The notes under the pieces: model-generated | What the model was told of the DNA's origin: nothing | Database searches by the model: none | The model's input: the letters and a program-made list of their open reading frames with translations, nothing else | DNA from: an uncultured Porphyromonadaceae bacterium | GTDB lineage: Bacteria; Bacteroidota; Bacteroidia; Bacteroidales; Porphyromonadaceae | Direction: 5' to 3' | DNA: 58,826 bases | NCBI GenBank assembly: GCA_947253625.1 | Contig: CAMYAB010000010.1 | Coordinates: forward strand, 1 to 58,826 | In this document: positions 51,298 to 58,826 of the stretch, one piece after another | Layout: every line of letters begins with the position of its first letter | Position numbering within the stretch: the stretch's first letter is position 1 | Made by a program: the position numbers and the translations under genes

Positions 51298-52044
51298 CTA
51301 ACTCCGGTCGGAGTGGAGGATTCGCTTGAATGCAATCTTTAGGTGGAAACTGATGGCGGGTAGGAGTCCGTAGTGCCGGATCATGATCTGCAAGCGTTCG
51401 CAGAGTGATGGTAGGCGATTCCGGGTGGTGACCCCTTCAGACAGGTAGTTGGTGAGGGGGATGCCGGTATAGTGGTTGTCGGTGGATGCTTTTAGGATCT
51501 TTAGGCACCAGTCGTAGTCGGCACTGTACTTGTAGCGTGTGTCGTAGAGTGGCACTAGGTCTTTTCGGGCATAAAAGGATTGGTGGCAGACGAGCATCCC
51601 TTGTGCGAAGCTGTCGTAGGTGAGAATCTTGGGTGCGGTGTGGTGTCTGGGGTGTAGGTATTGGCCATCGGCGTCTACGATATTGGTCTGTCCGTAAATG
51701 ACTCCGGGAAGTCGGTGTCCATCAATGGGCGCGAGTGCGTTGGCAACAGTGGTGGAGGAGGGGAAAGTGTCTCCGGCGTTTAGGAAGCAGAGGTAGGTAC
51801 CGGTCGCCAGGCCTATTCCTTTGTTCATGGCATCGTATATGCCTCGGTCGGGTTCGCTGATTGCTTGGTGGATGCTGGGAGCCCACTCTTTTAGAAGTGT
51901 GGGAGTGTCGTCCGTGGAAGCTCCGTCGATGATGATGTACTCTATATGCGGGTAGGTCTGTGCGACGACGGACTCTATGGTGCGCCGTAGCTGGATATAG
52001 GCATTTCGGCAGACGGTGATGACGGTGAGGGTGGGCTGTTGCAT
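51298..52044 (-). CDS. Family 2 glycosyltransferase
   Basis: A 248-residue GT2 of GT-A fold: LTVITVCRNAYIQLRRTIESV, then IIIDGASTDDTP, the DxD-like FLNAGDTF, and SADYDWCLKIL (ED/DW motif). It is closest in pattern to the WcaA/colanic-acid type that transfers a sugar from a nucleotide sugar to a surface glycan or lipid. It has no membrane anchor. It lies 25 bp after bioD on the same strand and appears to be the last gene of the operon; a link with biotin is not obvious. Confidence 0.9.
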   Translation of the reverse strand: MQQPTLTVITVCRNAYIQLRRTIESVVAQTYPHIEYIIIDGASTDDTPTLLKEWAPSIHQAISEPDRGIYDAMNKGIGLATGTYLCFLNAGDTFPSSTTVANALAPIDGHRLPGVIYGQTNIVDADGQYLHPRHHTAPKILTYDSFAQGMLVCHQSFYARKDLVPLYDTRYKYSADYDWCLKILKASTDNHYTGIPLTNYLSEGVTTRNRLPSLCERLQIMIRHYGLLPAISFHLKIAFKRILHSDRS

Positions 52045-52069
52045 ATTTTGGGCAAGGGCGAAGGCGCAG

Positions 52070-52717
52070 TCAGTGGAGGTCTAGAGTGGGACAGGTGATC
52101 AGGGGCACGGATATGTGTCGCTGTAGGTAGTCCTGAGTGTCGGCGGTTATGCGGGGATCGGTTTGGATTCCGGTATTGTAGACGACTAGTGCGACGGGGA
52201 TCTCCCTATTTTGCAAGACTTCGAGGTTGAGGAGCGTGTGGTTGATGCTACCAAGTTTGGCCGTGGTGACGAGTATGACCGATAGCCGTTGGCTCTGTAT
52301 GTAGTCGATGGTGAGGTAGTCTTGGGTGAGGGGTACCATGAGTCCTCCTGCACCTTCGATGAGGACTTTGTCGTATTTGGCGAGGAGTGCTTGGGTGCTC
52401 TGGGTGGCTAGGTCGTACTGTGGTTTTTTTCCATCTATCGACAGGGCCATGTGTGGCGAGCAGGGGTAGCTATAGATGAGTGGGCAGGTGGTGTGGTCGA
52501 GGTCGGGTGCCTGCAGTGGTCGCCCCTCTATCTGCCGGTGCAGACGGATGTCCTCGGATATTCCGGAGTCTCCTGTCTGGATCAATTTTTGGGTGATGAC
52601 ATTGACCCCCTCTTGGAGGAGTAGGCGGGATAGGTATCCGGTAACACAGGTTTTGCCGGCGTCGGTGTCTATGCCGGTGACGAAGTAACAGTTTTTGGAA
52701 AGTAGGGTCTGTATCAT
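52070..52717 (-). CDS. bioD: Dethiobiotin synthetase
   Basis: BioD closes the ureido ring of dethiobiotin from DAPA, CO2 and ATP. The P-loop CYFVTGIDTDAGKTCVTGYL is typical, with the GAGGLMVPL motif and VVYNTGI. The start at 52717 (MIQTLLSKN) overlaps the bioC stop (ATGA) and gives 215 residues; the frame open to 52831 lies in bioC. Confidence 0.95.
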   Translation of the reverse strand: MIQTLLSKNCYFVTGIDTDAGKTCVTGYLSRLLLQEGVNVITQKLIQTGDSGISEDIRLHRQIEGRPLQAPDLDHTTCPLIYSYPCSPHMALSIDGKKPQYDLATQSTQALLAKYDKVLIEGAGGLMVPLTQDYLTIDYIQSQRLSVILVTTAKLGSINHTLLNLEVLQNREIPVALVVYNTGIQTDPRITADTQDYLQRHISVPLITCPTLDLH

Positions 52718-53484
52718 TTTGTCGCTATGCCTATGATCGTGTTGTAGGTGAGTGGATAGGGTGCTCCGAGTGGTAGGTCGTTGGCCTCTCGGAAGGTGTG
52801 GTCGAGGTGGGCGATCATGCGTGGAGTCCATACTGTGTGTGCGGGCATGGCATTGGTGCCAGTCTGCTTGATATGCCTGAGTAGCTCAGTGAATGTACGG
52901 AAATGTAGCGTGGAGCTGTATATCTCGTGGCGATGTTCGGCAAAGTGTAGCCCGTGTATGGTCTCCAGGATCTGATCGGCTGTGGGGTAAAGGAGTCCGG
53001 CACCCGTGGTGCGTCGTAGCTCGCAAAAGGTGTCAGGGAGGAATGTGCTGTACAGGAGATGCCCGTGTGGTAGGAGTGCGCGGTGGCTTTTTGGGAAAAA
53101 GGAGAGGGGGTCGTGCCACCACTGAATACAAGAGCTGCTGGCAATGAGTCCGTAGGTGCCGTCCCAGGCGGAATGCTCGGCATCGGCCGTGATGAAGGTG
53201 TGGCGGATACCTACCTTGAGTCGAAGGATACGCTCGACCTCTGGCGCAATATCGTTGAATACGAATGTAGCTCCCGAAAGTCTCTGAGTGAGGCGGTAGC
53301 TAAGTAGTCCGGTGCCACACCCAATCTCCAGGACGCGCTCGGGTGCCACTGTGGGTGGAAGCAGTGCCACCAGTCGATCGGCGACCTCTGCTTGGACTAC
53401 AGCAGTATCGTCGTAGCTCTCAGCGGCCGCACCAAACCTGTGCCGAAGGAGGGTTTTGTCGATCAGTGGAGTAGATCCAGCCAT
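52714..53484 (-). CDS. bioC: Malonyl-ACP O-methyltransferase
   Basis: BioC methylates malonyl-ACP to start pimelate assembly on the fatty-acid machinery. A 256-residue SAM methyltransferase with LLRHRFGAAAESYDD (typical BioC N-terminus), VLEIGCGTGLLSYRL, LIASSSCIQWWHDP and STFLPDTFCELR. It overlaps bioG by 22 bp and bioD by 4 bp. Confidence 0.93.
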   Translation of the reverse strand: MAGSTPLIDKTLLRHRFGAAAESYDDTAVVQAEVADRLVALLPPTVAPERVLEIGCGTGLLSYRLTQRLSGATFVFNDIAPEVERILRLKVGIRHTFITADAEHSAWDGTYGLIASSSCIQWWHDPLSFFPKSHRALLPHGHLLYSTFLPDTFCELRRTTGAGLLYPTADQILETIHGLHFAEHRHEIYSSTLHFRTFTELLRHIKQTGTNAMPAHTVWTPRMIAHLDHTFREANDLPLGAPYPLTYNTIIGIATK

Positions 53485-54128
53485 GATGTGTAGTTGTAGA
53501 GAGGATAGTGCCCGATATTGGGGATGATGTGGGTGGAAATGCCCGCTTTTTGCCAGTAGCGAAGCTGGTTTTGAGGGGGCATGATGAGGTCTTTTTCGCT
53601 GATGAGTGCCTTGGTCCAGGCCAGCTGTGGGGCTTGGTAGTGAATGATAGGGGAGACACGGTCGTAGGTACTGCGGAGCTCATCGCGAAGGTCGTCGGTG
53701 CTACGTGTGCTAAAGCTCTCGTAGACCGATAGGAGCTTTTTACCGCCACACATCCGTCGGTCGAATCGGCTCCGATTTTCGTCCGTGAGCGTGGCCAAGG
53801 TGTCGTGAAAGATCTGCCGAGGGATGCCGTACTCGTCGTGCATGGGCTGGGGAGTGCCATTGATGGCTACCGCTGTGGTGAGTGGCGGGAGGAGCGCCGA
53901 CAGGCAATCAGCTGCCCACACGCCCATGCTCCAGGCCACCAAGTGGATAGCTCGGTAGCCGGATCGGATGCTGAGGGTCTCGGGGAGTGTGCGGTAGTCG
54001 TATGCCGTGACGTAATCCCACCCGGACGGTATCGCTAGGTGGCGCACAACCTCCGGCGTAGTACCCCAACCGGAGAAAAAGAGCAACAGGGTATCGCTCC
54101 TAGGCTGGATATGGTAGTCTATTTCCAT
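53463..54128 (-). CDS. bioG: Pimeloyl-ACP methyl ester esterase, BioG type
   Basis: A 221-residue alpha/beta hydrolase of the BioG (DUF452) family, which removes the methyl group from pimeloyl-ACP methyl ester and so ends chain growth. LLLFFSGWGTTP at the N-terminus, the nucleophile elbow VAWSMGVWAA (Ser), INGTPQP and the C-terminal His in IPNIGHYPLY give a full Ser-Asp-His set. The start at 54128 (MEIDYHIQP) overlaps bioF by 10 bp; the open frame to 54422 lies in bioF and is not hydrolase-like. Confidence 0.92.
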   Translation of the reverse strand: MEIDYHIQPRSDTLLLFFSGWGTTPEVVRHLAIPSGWDYVTAYDYRTLPETLSIRSGYRAIHLVAWSMGVWAADCLSALLPPLTTAVAINGTPQPMHDEYGIPRQIFHDTLATLTDENRSRFDRRMCGGKKLLSVYESFSTRSTDDLRDELRSTYDRVSPIIHYQAPQLAWTKALISEKDLIMPPQNQLRYWQKAGISTHIIPNIGHYPLYNYTSWLDLLH

Positions 54129-55261
54129 CGTCGCAGTAGGTGTGCCAGGTGGGTGACTTCTGCTTCGGTCAGTGCCGCAGTGAGGCTCAGCCGGATCCGC
54201 TCGGTGCCGGCCGGAACAGTGGGCTTGCGGATGGGACGGACGTAATAGCCCTGAGCCAGTAGGTCCTCTACCGCCTCTGTCAGTGTCTCGGGGAGGATTA
54301 GTCCGAGGATAGGGCTGGACATGGGGAGATCCAGTAGGTCGGAAAAAAGGGAGATTAGGTGTCGGAGGTGGGCTCTTCGCTCCTCCATGCCAAGCACCTG
54401 CCGAAAGAGGTAGTGACTCCATGCAACATTGAGAGGCGGAAGAGCGGTGGAGTAAATGAATGGCCGTGCAGAGGAGATAAAAAGATCACGCAGGGTCTCG
54501 GACTGTAGACTAAAGGCACCCACAGAGCCAAGTGCCTTGCCCAGTGTGCCCACGAGCAGGTCTATCTTGTGCGTCACACCGAGCTCTGCCGACAGGCCCA
54601 ATCCACCACCAAAAATTCCCACACTGTGTGCCTCATCGACATAGAGAAGGAGACCGGGGTAGCGATCTTTGAGGGCAACAAGCTCCAAGAGTGGTGCGCG
54701 ATCTCCATCCATACTGAAGACTCCTTCTGTGACGACCCATAGGCGGTCGTACTTGTCTCTATTTTTGCGGATGATCTGCTCCAGATCGGCCATATCGTTG
54801 TGCCGATAGCGTGTGAAGGGCACTCCGGACAGACGTATTCCCTCCACGATGCTCGCATGCACCAAGCGGTCCGCAATGATCATAGTGCGCTCTATCGCCA
54901 ACACCGGGATGATACCGCTATTGGCATGAAACCCGCTATCCCAGACAAGGGCAGAGGGACACCGGTAAACCTCACAGAGCCACTGCTCAAACTCTCGATA
55001 TGCCAGGTCATTGCCGGTGAGCAAGCGGGAGGAGGCACTACTGAGAGGGTACTTGGCACCTGCTTGGCTGAGAAAATCCGCCCGGAGATCGGGGCAGTCG
55101 AGTAGTCCGAGGTAGTCGTTGCTATTGAGGTTGAGTAGGGGCCTACCATCAAGCAAAACGTACTTTCCACGCAGTGTGAGAGCGGGGAGGGTCCGGCGGA
55201 CACCCGCCTGTCGAAGTGTATTGAGTCGCTCAGTGTATCCGCTCATAGTGCCAAAGGACAT
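54119..55261 (-). CDS. bioF: 8-amino-7-oxononanoate synthase
   Basis: BioF condenses pimeloyl-ACP (or CoA) with L-alanine using PLP. Typical motifs are LNLNSNDYLGL, PLSSASSRLLTGND, LVWDSGFHANSGIIPVL, YVDEAHSVGIFG and the PLP-lysine segment LVGTLGKALGSVGAFS. The start is ATG 55261 (MSFGTMSGY) or ATG 55246 (MSGYTERL); both overlap the bioA stop. The C-terminus (RIRLSLTAALTEAEV) matches the alpha-oxoamine synthase family. Confidence 0.94.
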   Translation of the reverse strand: MSFGTMSGYTERLNTLRQAGVRRTLPALTLRGKYVLLDGRPLLNLNSNDYLGLLDCPDLRADFLSQAGAKYPLSSASSRLLTGNDLAYREFEQWLCEVYRCPSALVWDSGFHANSGIIPVLAIERTMIIADRLVHASIVEGIRLSGVPFTRYRHNDMADLEQIIRKNRDKYDRLWVVTEGVFSMDGDRAPLLELVALKDRYPGLLLYVDEAHSVGIFGGGLGLSAELGVTHKIDLLVGTLGKALGSVGAFSLQSETLRDLFISSARPFIYSTALPPLNVAWSHYLFRQVLGMEERRAHLRHLISLFSDLLDLPMSSPILGLILPETLTEAVEDLLAQGYYVRPIRKPTVPAGTERIRLSLTAALTEAEVTHLAHLLRRWK

Positions 55262-56531
55262 TTCGGAGTCCGGAGATGAGTTTTTGGAGTTGTTCGTCAG
55301 TGATGGCCATGAACTGTGGCTCAAGATAGACCAGTTTGCCAAATGGGCGCACCCATATTCCCTGTCTCACAAACTGCGGTATCAGCTCAGCCATATCTAC
55401 CGGTTCCTGCATCTCCACGACGCCTATCGCACCGAGACAGCGCACATCGGAGACACTTTTTAGCTCCGAGAGAGGGGCCAGTCCTTCTGCCAATTGGCAC
55501 TCGATCCTGCCTACCCTACCCTTCCAGTCTTGGCTCAGCAGGAGGTTGACCGATGCCTTGCTCACAGCACAAGCCAAGGGGTTGCCCATGAAGGTCGGCC
55601 CGTGCATGAAGCATCCCGCCTCTCCGCTACAGATGGTATCTGCGATCTTCTTGGTAGTGGCGGTGACGGCAAAGGTCATGTATCCACCGGTGAGTGATTT
55701 TCCGAGACAGATGATATCGGGGCGGATCGTGGTATGGTAGGTAGCCAGTAGCTCGCCCGTACGGCCGAATCCTGTCGCGATCTCGTCAAAAAGTAGCAGA
55801 AGACCGTATTGATCAGCCAAGTGTCTCAGTCCCTCCAGATAAGCGGGGTGGTAAAAGTACATTCCCCCTGCCCCCTGCACGATGGGCTCCACGATGATCC
55901 CGGCCAGTTCATCACCCTTTTGCTCCAGCAATTGCCTCATGGGCTCCAGGTCACACTCGTCCCACTCACCACGAAATCTCGAGCGGGGTTGGGGGACGAA
56001 GTATTGTACCGGCAATGTCTGTCCAAAAATCCCATGCATTCCGGTCACCGGGTCGCATACGGACATTGCATGCCAAGTATCTCCATGATACCCGCTACGT
56101 ATGGTGGCAAAGTGTTGGCGACGGGTTTCGCCTCTGGAGATATGGTACTGTATCGCCATCTTCAGAGCCACCTCCACAGCGACCGATCCACTGTCAGAGT
56201 AAAAGAGTTGGTCGATACCGTCCGGCAGGATGGACTCCACCAAGAGTTTGCCCAGCTCCACAGCGGGACGGTGGGTCAGTCCGCCAAACATCACATGCGC
56301 CAGCTCCTCGGCTTGCGCTTGGAGGGCACGAGTGAGTACCGGGTGGTTGTACCCATGTATTGCAGCCCACCAGGAGCTCATACCATCTATGAGTTCCCGT
56401 CCATCCTCCAGCGTGATGACACACCCCTCTGCTCGCTTTACCGGATAGACCGGTAGAGGATCCACGGTAGAGGTGTAGGGGTGCCATAGGTGTTCACGAT
56501 CCCACCGGAGGAGTTCGTCTGTCGTCATCAT
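55230..56531 (-). CDS. bioA: Adenosylmethionine-8-amino-7-oxononanoate aminotransferase
   Basis: BioA makes DAPA using SAM as amino donor. A 433-residue fold-type I PLP enzyme with HLWHPYTSTVDPLPV, LIDGMSSWWAAIHGYNHP, FYSDSGSVAVEVALKMA, LLFDEIATGFGRTGELLA and the PLP-lysine in CLGKSLTGGYM. It overlaps bioB by 4 bp and the bioF start by 17-32 bp. Confidence 0.96.
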   Translation of the reverse strand: MMTTDELLRWDREHLWHPYTSTVDPLPVYPVKRAEGCVITLEDGRELIDGMSSWWAAIHGYNHPVLTRALQAQAEELAHVMFGGLTHRPAVELGKLLVESILPDGIDQLFYSDSGSVAVEVALKMAIQYHISRGETRRQHFATIRSGYHGDTWHAMSVCDPVTGMHGIFGQTLPVQYFVPQPRSRFRGEWDECDLEPMRQLLEQKGDELAGIIVEPIVQGAGGMYFYHPAYLEGLRHLADQYGLLLLFDEIATGFGRTGELLATYHTTIRPDIICLGKSLTGGYMTFAVTATTKKIADTICSGEAGCFMHGPTFMGNPLACAVSKASVNLLLSQDWKGRVGRIECQLAEGLAPLSELKSVSDVRCLGAIGVVEMQEPVDMAELIPQFVRQGIWVRPFGKLVYLEPQFMAITDEQLQKLISGLRNVLWHYERIH

Positions 56532-57568
56532 TCCCAGGTTGTCTCTTTCTTTGTGTCGTATCCCATTTCGGCAAATAGCGCCATATCCTGCTCTGTCACC
56601 GAGGCTTTGGTTGTCAGCAGATCGCCCGTGATAGCGGCATTGATGCCGATATACAGTGCCAGCCGTTGAGTCTCACGATCCAGTAGTGCCCGTCCTCCAC
56701 TGAATCTCAAAAAAGCCATAGGGTTGGCGAGCCTAAAGATACAGATACTCAGGAGCACCTCATCCGCCGCCATCGGCTCTCGATTGCCCAGTGCCGTGCC
56801 CGGGATGGGGTGCAGGACGTTGATCGGAATACTGTGGATCTGCATGCTGGCTAGATACAGGGCAAACTCCACCCTCTGCCGACGGCTCTCCCCCATGCCT
56901 ATAATCCCTCCGCTACAGAGTTTCATTCCCACTTTTTGGGCGGCTCTCAGTGTCTCCTCTTTCTGTTGCTGCGTGTGGGTGCCGACCAGTGTTCCAAAAA
57001 ACGACGGTGCACTCTCCATATTGCAGTGGTACGTGGTGCAGCCTGCCTCGTAGAGCCGTCGCAACTGCTCCTCATAGGCCAAGCCGAGCGAAGCACAGAG
57101 CTGCAACCCCTGAGACTCCTCTGCCGTTTGGGTCAGGATCTCCACATAGCTGTCTACCTCACGGTCTGTTGGTCGCTTGCCACTGGCTACAAGACTAAAT
57201 CGCTTGATCCCCTTGCGATAGTTGTGTCGTGCCTGCGCCTTGGCGACACAGGTAGGGAGGATATCGTGGTTGGCGCATCCTGTCCTAAAGTGTCCGCTTT
57301 GGGCACACCACTTACAGTCTTCGGTACAGCGACCACTCTTGATATCAATGATCGAGCAGGTGTCAAAGCCATCACCCATCAAGCGACTCGTGATCTGGTT
57401 GCACGATCGGTACAGCTCCGTCCGTGGCGTCTGCTCCACCGTCTCCAGTAGTTCATCCACCTCACCATAGCGATAGCCGTTTATTACTTTTTGCGCCAGA
57501 GGGGTTAGCTCTTCCCGCTCTTCCGCCGGCACTTTTGCCTCTGAGGTCAATCCGGCAACGGCCCTCAT
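56528..57568 (-). CDS. bioB: Biotin synthase
   Basis: BioB inserts sulphur into dethiobiotin. A 346-residue radical-SAM enzyme with the 4Fe-4S Cys triad C81, C85, C88 (GRCTEDCKWCAQS), YHCNMESAPSFFGT, CSGGIIGMGESRRQR and LRFSGGRALL with the conserved Arg ligand of the 2Fe-2S cluster. It overlaps the DUF4831 gene by 4 bp and bioA by 4 bp. Confidence 0.96.
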   Translation of the reverse strand: MRAVAGLTSEAKVPAEEREELTPLAQKVINGYRYGEVDELLETVEQTPRTELYRSCNQITSRLMGDGFDTCSIIDIKSGRCTEDCKWCAQSGHFRTGCANHDILPTCVAKAQARHNYRKGIKRFSLVASGKRPTDREVDSYVEILTQTAEESQGLQLCASLGLAYEEQLRRLYEAGCTTYHCNMESAPSFFGTLVGTHTQQQKEETLRAAQKVGMKLCSGGIIGMGESRRQRVEFALYLASMQIHSIPINVLHPIPGTALGNREPMAADEVLLSICIFRLANPMAFLRFSGGRALLDRETQRLALYIGINAAITGDLLTTKASVTEQDMALFAEMGYDTKKETTWE

Positions 57569-58653
57569 TGTATAGCCTCTACATTGGTTAGACCCCCGGT
57601 CGTTGTGTCGAGTGTAACGGCTGTCAGCACCCCTTTTGTCGCAAAAAGAACCGGATCGAGGACTTCGAGCGTACCCAGTTGCGCCACCGGAAAGGCCTTT
57701 TTGGCCAGTGTGGCATGCTCATACAAAACCTCTGCAAGGACCTGACCGGGCACCGCATAGACAACCCCCTTGGTGAGGGCACGCTCCTTTTTACCCTGCT
57801 CCTGTTCGGTCAGCGGTGTGGCCGCATCGGTAACCTTGATCCGCAAGCAGACCGGAGCCCCCCTCAGGTCATCCTGAGCCAAAAGCCCCATACGCTCCGA
57901 AAAGCGAAAAGCCACCTGCTCACCCTCACCGGCCGGATCAAGGTCAGTGACAACATACCGGTGCCTCGTCTGTATCTTTTTTCCCAAAAAGCGTTCCAGT
58001 AAGCTCTGCTCCGCCCGGTCCAGTCCACCGATGGCCACCTTCATAGCCTCCCCGTCGGGAAATGGTTGGTCACTCTCTCCGCTGATGATGGCGGTCCGAC
58101 TGTCACGCAGGCGATAGATCTCCTGTGCGGCAATCTCAGCCTTTTTGGCGGTAGAGGTCGCTTGGATAAATGCCTGAGGCATGCTACTCAGAGACAAAAA
58201 CCCGGATTCCTTGTCCGGAGTGCCTTTTTGGTCAGTTGGGAGCGCCGGCACAGTCTCCACCTTTTTATTGATGCTCGCCAGCAACCCCTCGGGGGTGAGG
58301 GTCATGTAGGTAGCACTGTTGTTTCGCCTAAAGCGGACCGAGAAGCGTCGCCTCTCATCCGGCACCCCATAGCTTCCCAGTGTCACCTGATCGATGCGGT
58401 AGGTATGACGAGGCTTCAGGATCGCTTCATCGACTCCGAGATAGCGTTTGGCATATAGGGCAAACTCTCCCGGGATCTCCTCCTCCTCTACAATTGTCAC
58501 CACTGCATAGAGTTTGGTGGCCGGCAACATGTAGACGATGCTGTTGTCCGGCATCGAAGCGGCATTGTACCGTTCGGTCCGGACTTGCGCTGTCGCACTG
58601 CAGCTCGCTAGGAGCAGCATGACAAAAAGTATGGAGTAGATTTTTCTGATCAT
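57565..58653 (-). CDS. DUF4831 family lipoprotein, first gene of the bio operon
   Basis: A 362-residue protein with a lipoprotein signal (lipobox Cys18 in LLLASCSATA). It matches the pattern I know as DUF4831: a repeated beta-rich body with VYMLPATKLYAVVTIVEEE, GEFALYAKRYLG, RDSRTAIISGES and VVYAVPGQVLAEV. No catalytic motif is visible. It is almost certainly exported to the periplasm or outer membrane. It overlaps bioB by 4 bp and carries the operon's likely promoter, so it is co-expressed with biotin synthesis. A role in biotin metabolism is not established. Confidence 0.8.
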   Translation of the reverse strand: MIRKIYSILFVMLLLASCSATAQVRTERYNAASMPDNSIVYMLPATKLYAVVTIVEEEEIPGEFALYAKRYLGVDEAILKPRHTYRIDQVTLGSYGVPDERRRFSVRFRRNNSATYMTLTPEGLLASINKKVETVPALPTDQKGTPDKESGFLSLSSMPQAFIQATSTAKKAEIAAQEIYRLRDSRTAIISGESDQPFPDGEAMKVAIGGLDRAEQSLLERFLGKKIQTRHRYVVTDLDPAGEGEQVAFRFSERMGLLAQDDLRGAPVCLRIKVTDAATPLTEQEQGKKERALTKGVVYAVPGQVLAEVLYEHATLAKKAFPVAQLGTLEVLDPVLFATKGVLTAVTLDTTTGGLTNVEAIQ

Positions 58654-58684
58654 GATTATTCCTAAGGTCTGTTGTCTATTCCTA

Positions 58685-58692
58685 CAAATGTA
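58685..58692 (-). promoter_or_regulatory. Candidate -7 box of the biotin operon
   Basis: TACATTTG on the minus strand, 32 nt upstream of ATG 58653; the -33 element is weak. No BirA-like palindrome was recognised. Confidence 0.5.
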
Positions 58693-58770
58693 CCAAAATA
58701 TTGGTCAGCCTATAGCTGATTCCCGTATGCAAGCTCCAAAATATCGACTCCAAAAGTTGGAGCGGAAGAC

Positions 58771-58811
58771 AAAAAAAGAGACGCACAGGAGGGTTGCTCC
58801 TATGCGTCTCT
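58771..58811 (-). terminator. Terminator of a gene right of the window
   Basis: A 15-position stem (AGAGACGCACAGGAG with CTCCTATGCGTCTCT, one mismatch) is followed on the minus strand by TTTTTTT. The gene it serves lies beyond 58826. Confidence 0.92.
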
Positions 58812-58826
58812 CGATAAGTGGCGGCT

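Noticed and set aside
54129..54422. N-terminal extension of bioG
   Set aside because: It overlaps bioF in another frame and is low-complexity Pro/Arg; the hydrolase begins at MEIDYHIQP.

Overview
The window looks like a chromosomal segment of a Porphyromonas-type member of the Bacteroidota. The base composition is fairly GC-rich (roughly 55-60 % by eye). Several promoters match the Bacteroidota pattern TTG-N19/20-TAnnTTTG. The gene content also fits: a hmuYRSTUV haem-uptake operon, an Mrp without a CxxC, a TGS-uridine kinase fusion, a DUF5063/exonuclease/RlmI cluster, a DUF349 coiled-coil protein, a BioC/BioG biotin operon and a Cat1-type CoA transferase. No rRNA, insertion sequence, prophage or CRISPR was seen. 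The genus is inferred from gene content and was not confirmed by any search.

Layout. 1-500: a 22-bp repeat array and tRNA-His. 524-5820 (-): nucleoside kinase, hemE and a secreted GH2 glycosidase in one operon. 6058-10560 (+): relA/spoT, rpe and a short comEC. 10534-14920 (-): trmN6, a two-domain glycosyltransferase and typA. 15203-21686 (+): a TonB receptor, a second repeat array, a DUF349 protein and an orphan ATP-grasp-like protein. 21800-23752 (+): pyrB-pyrI-lemA. 23758-26495 (-): hemN and miaB. 26611-28562 (+): a small membrane protein and a CoA transferase. 28563-30024: the third array and fba. 30171-34710 (-): a DUF5063, exonuclease, rlmI, mltF, upp operon. 34711-38478 (-): the fourth array, nhaA, mrp and trmB. 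38697-47445 (-): hmuYRSTUV. 47446-50580 (-): the fifth array and a four-gene, AT-richer cluster of unknown function. 50598-50880: a stretch rich in nested inverted repeats, probably a structured RNA. 51298-58653 (-): a glycosyltransferase and the biotin operon bioD-C-G-F-A-B with a DUF4831 lipoprotein gene first.

How the genes work together. Haem is one theme: hemE and hemN supply two steps of porphyrin synthesis, while hmuYRSTUV captures and imports haem, probably with its own proton-driven motor (HmuU/HmuV). The biotin operon carries both halves of the pathway, with BioC/BioG making the pimeloyl arm. Fba, Rpe and the CoA transferase fit an anaerobic fermenter of sugars and amino acids.

The most striking observation is a repeated intergenic element present five times. 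It has a 33-bp leader starting GATAATC and then 4-5 units at an exact 22-bp period (consensus TTTCACGGATAGAAGC), ending in a distinct cap unit (TTAGACGGATAGAAGAA). Four copies lie downstream of, and in the same orientation as, a gene that ends in a terminator. The second is the candidate structured RNA followed by the small cluster encoding a PH-like protein, a lipoprotein, a GYF-CD225 protein and a polyproline membrane protein.
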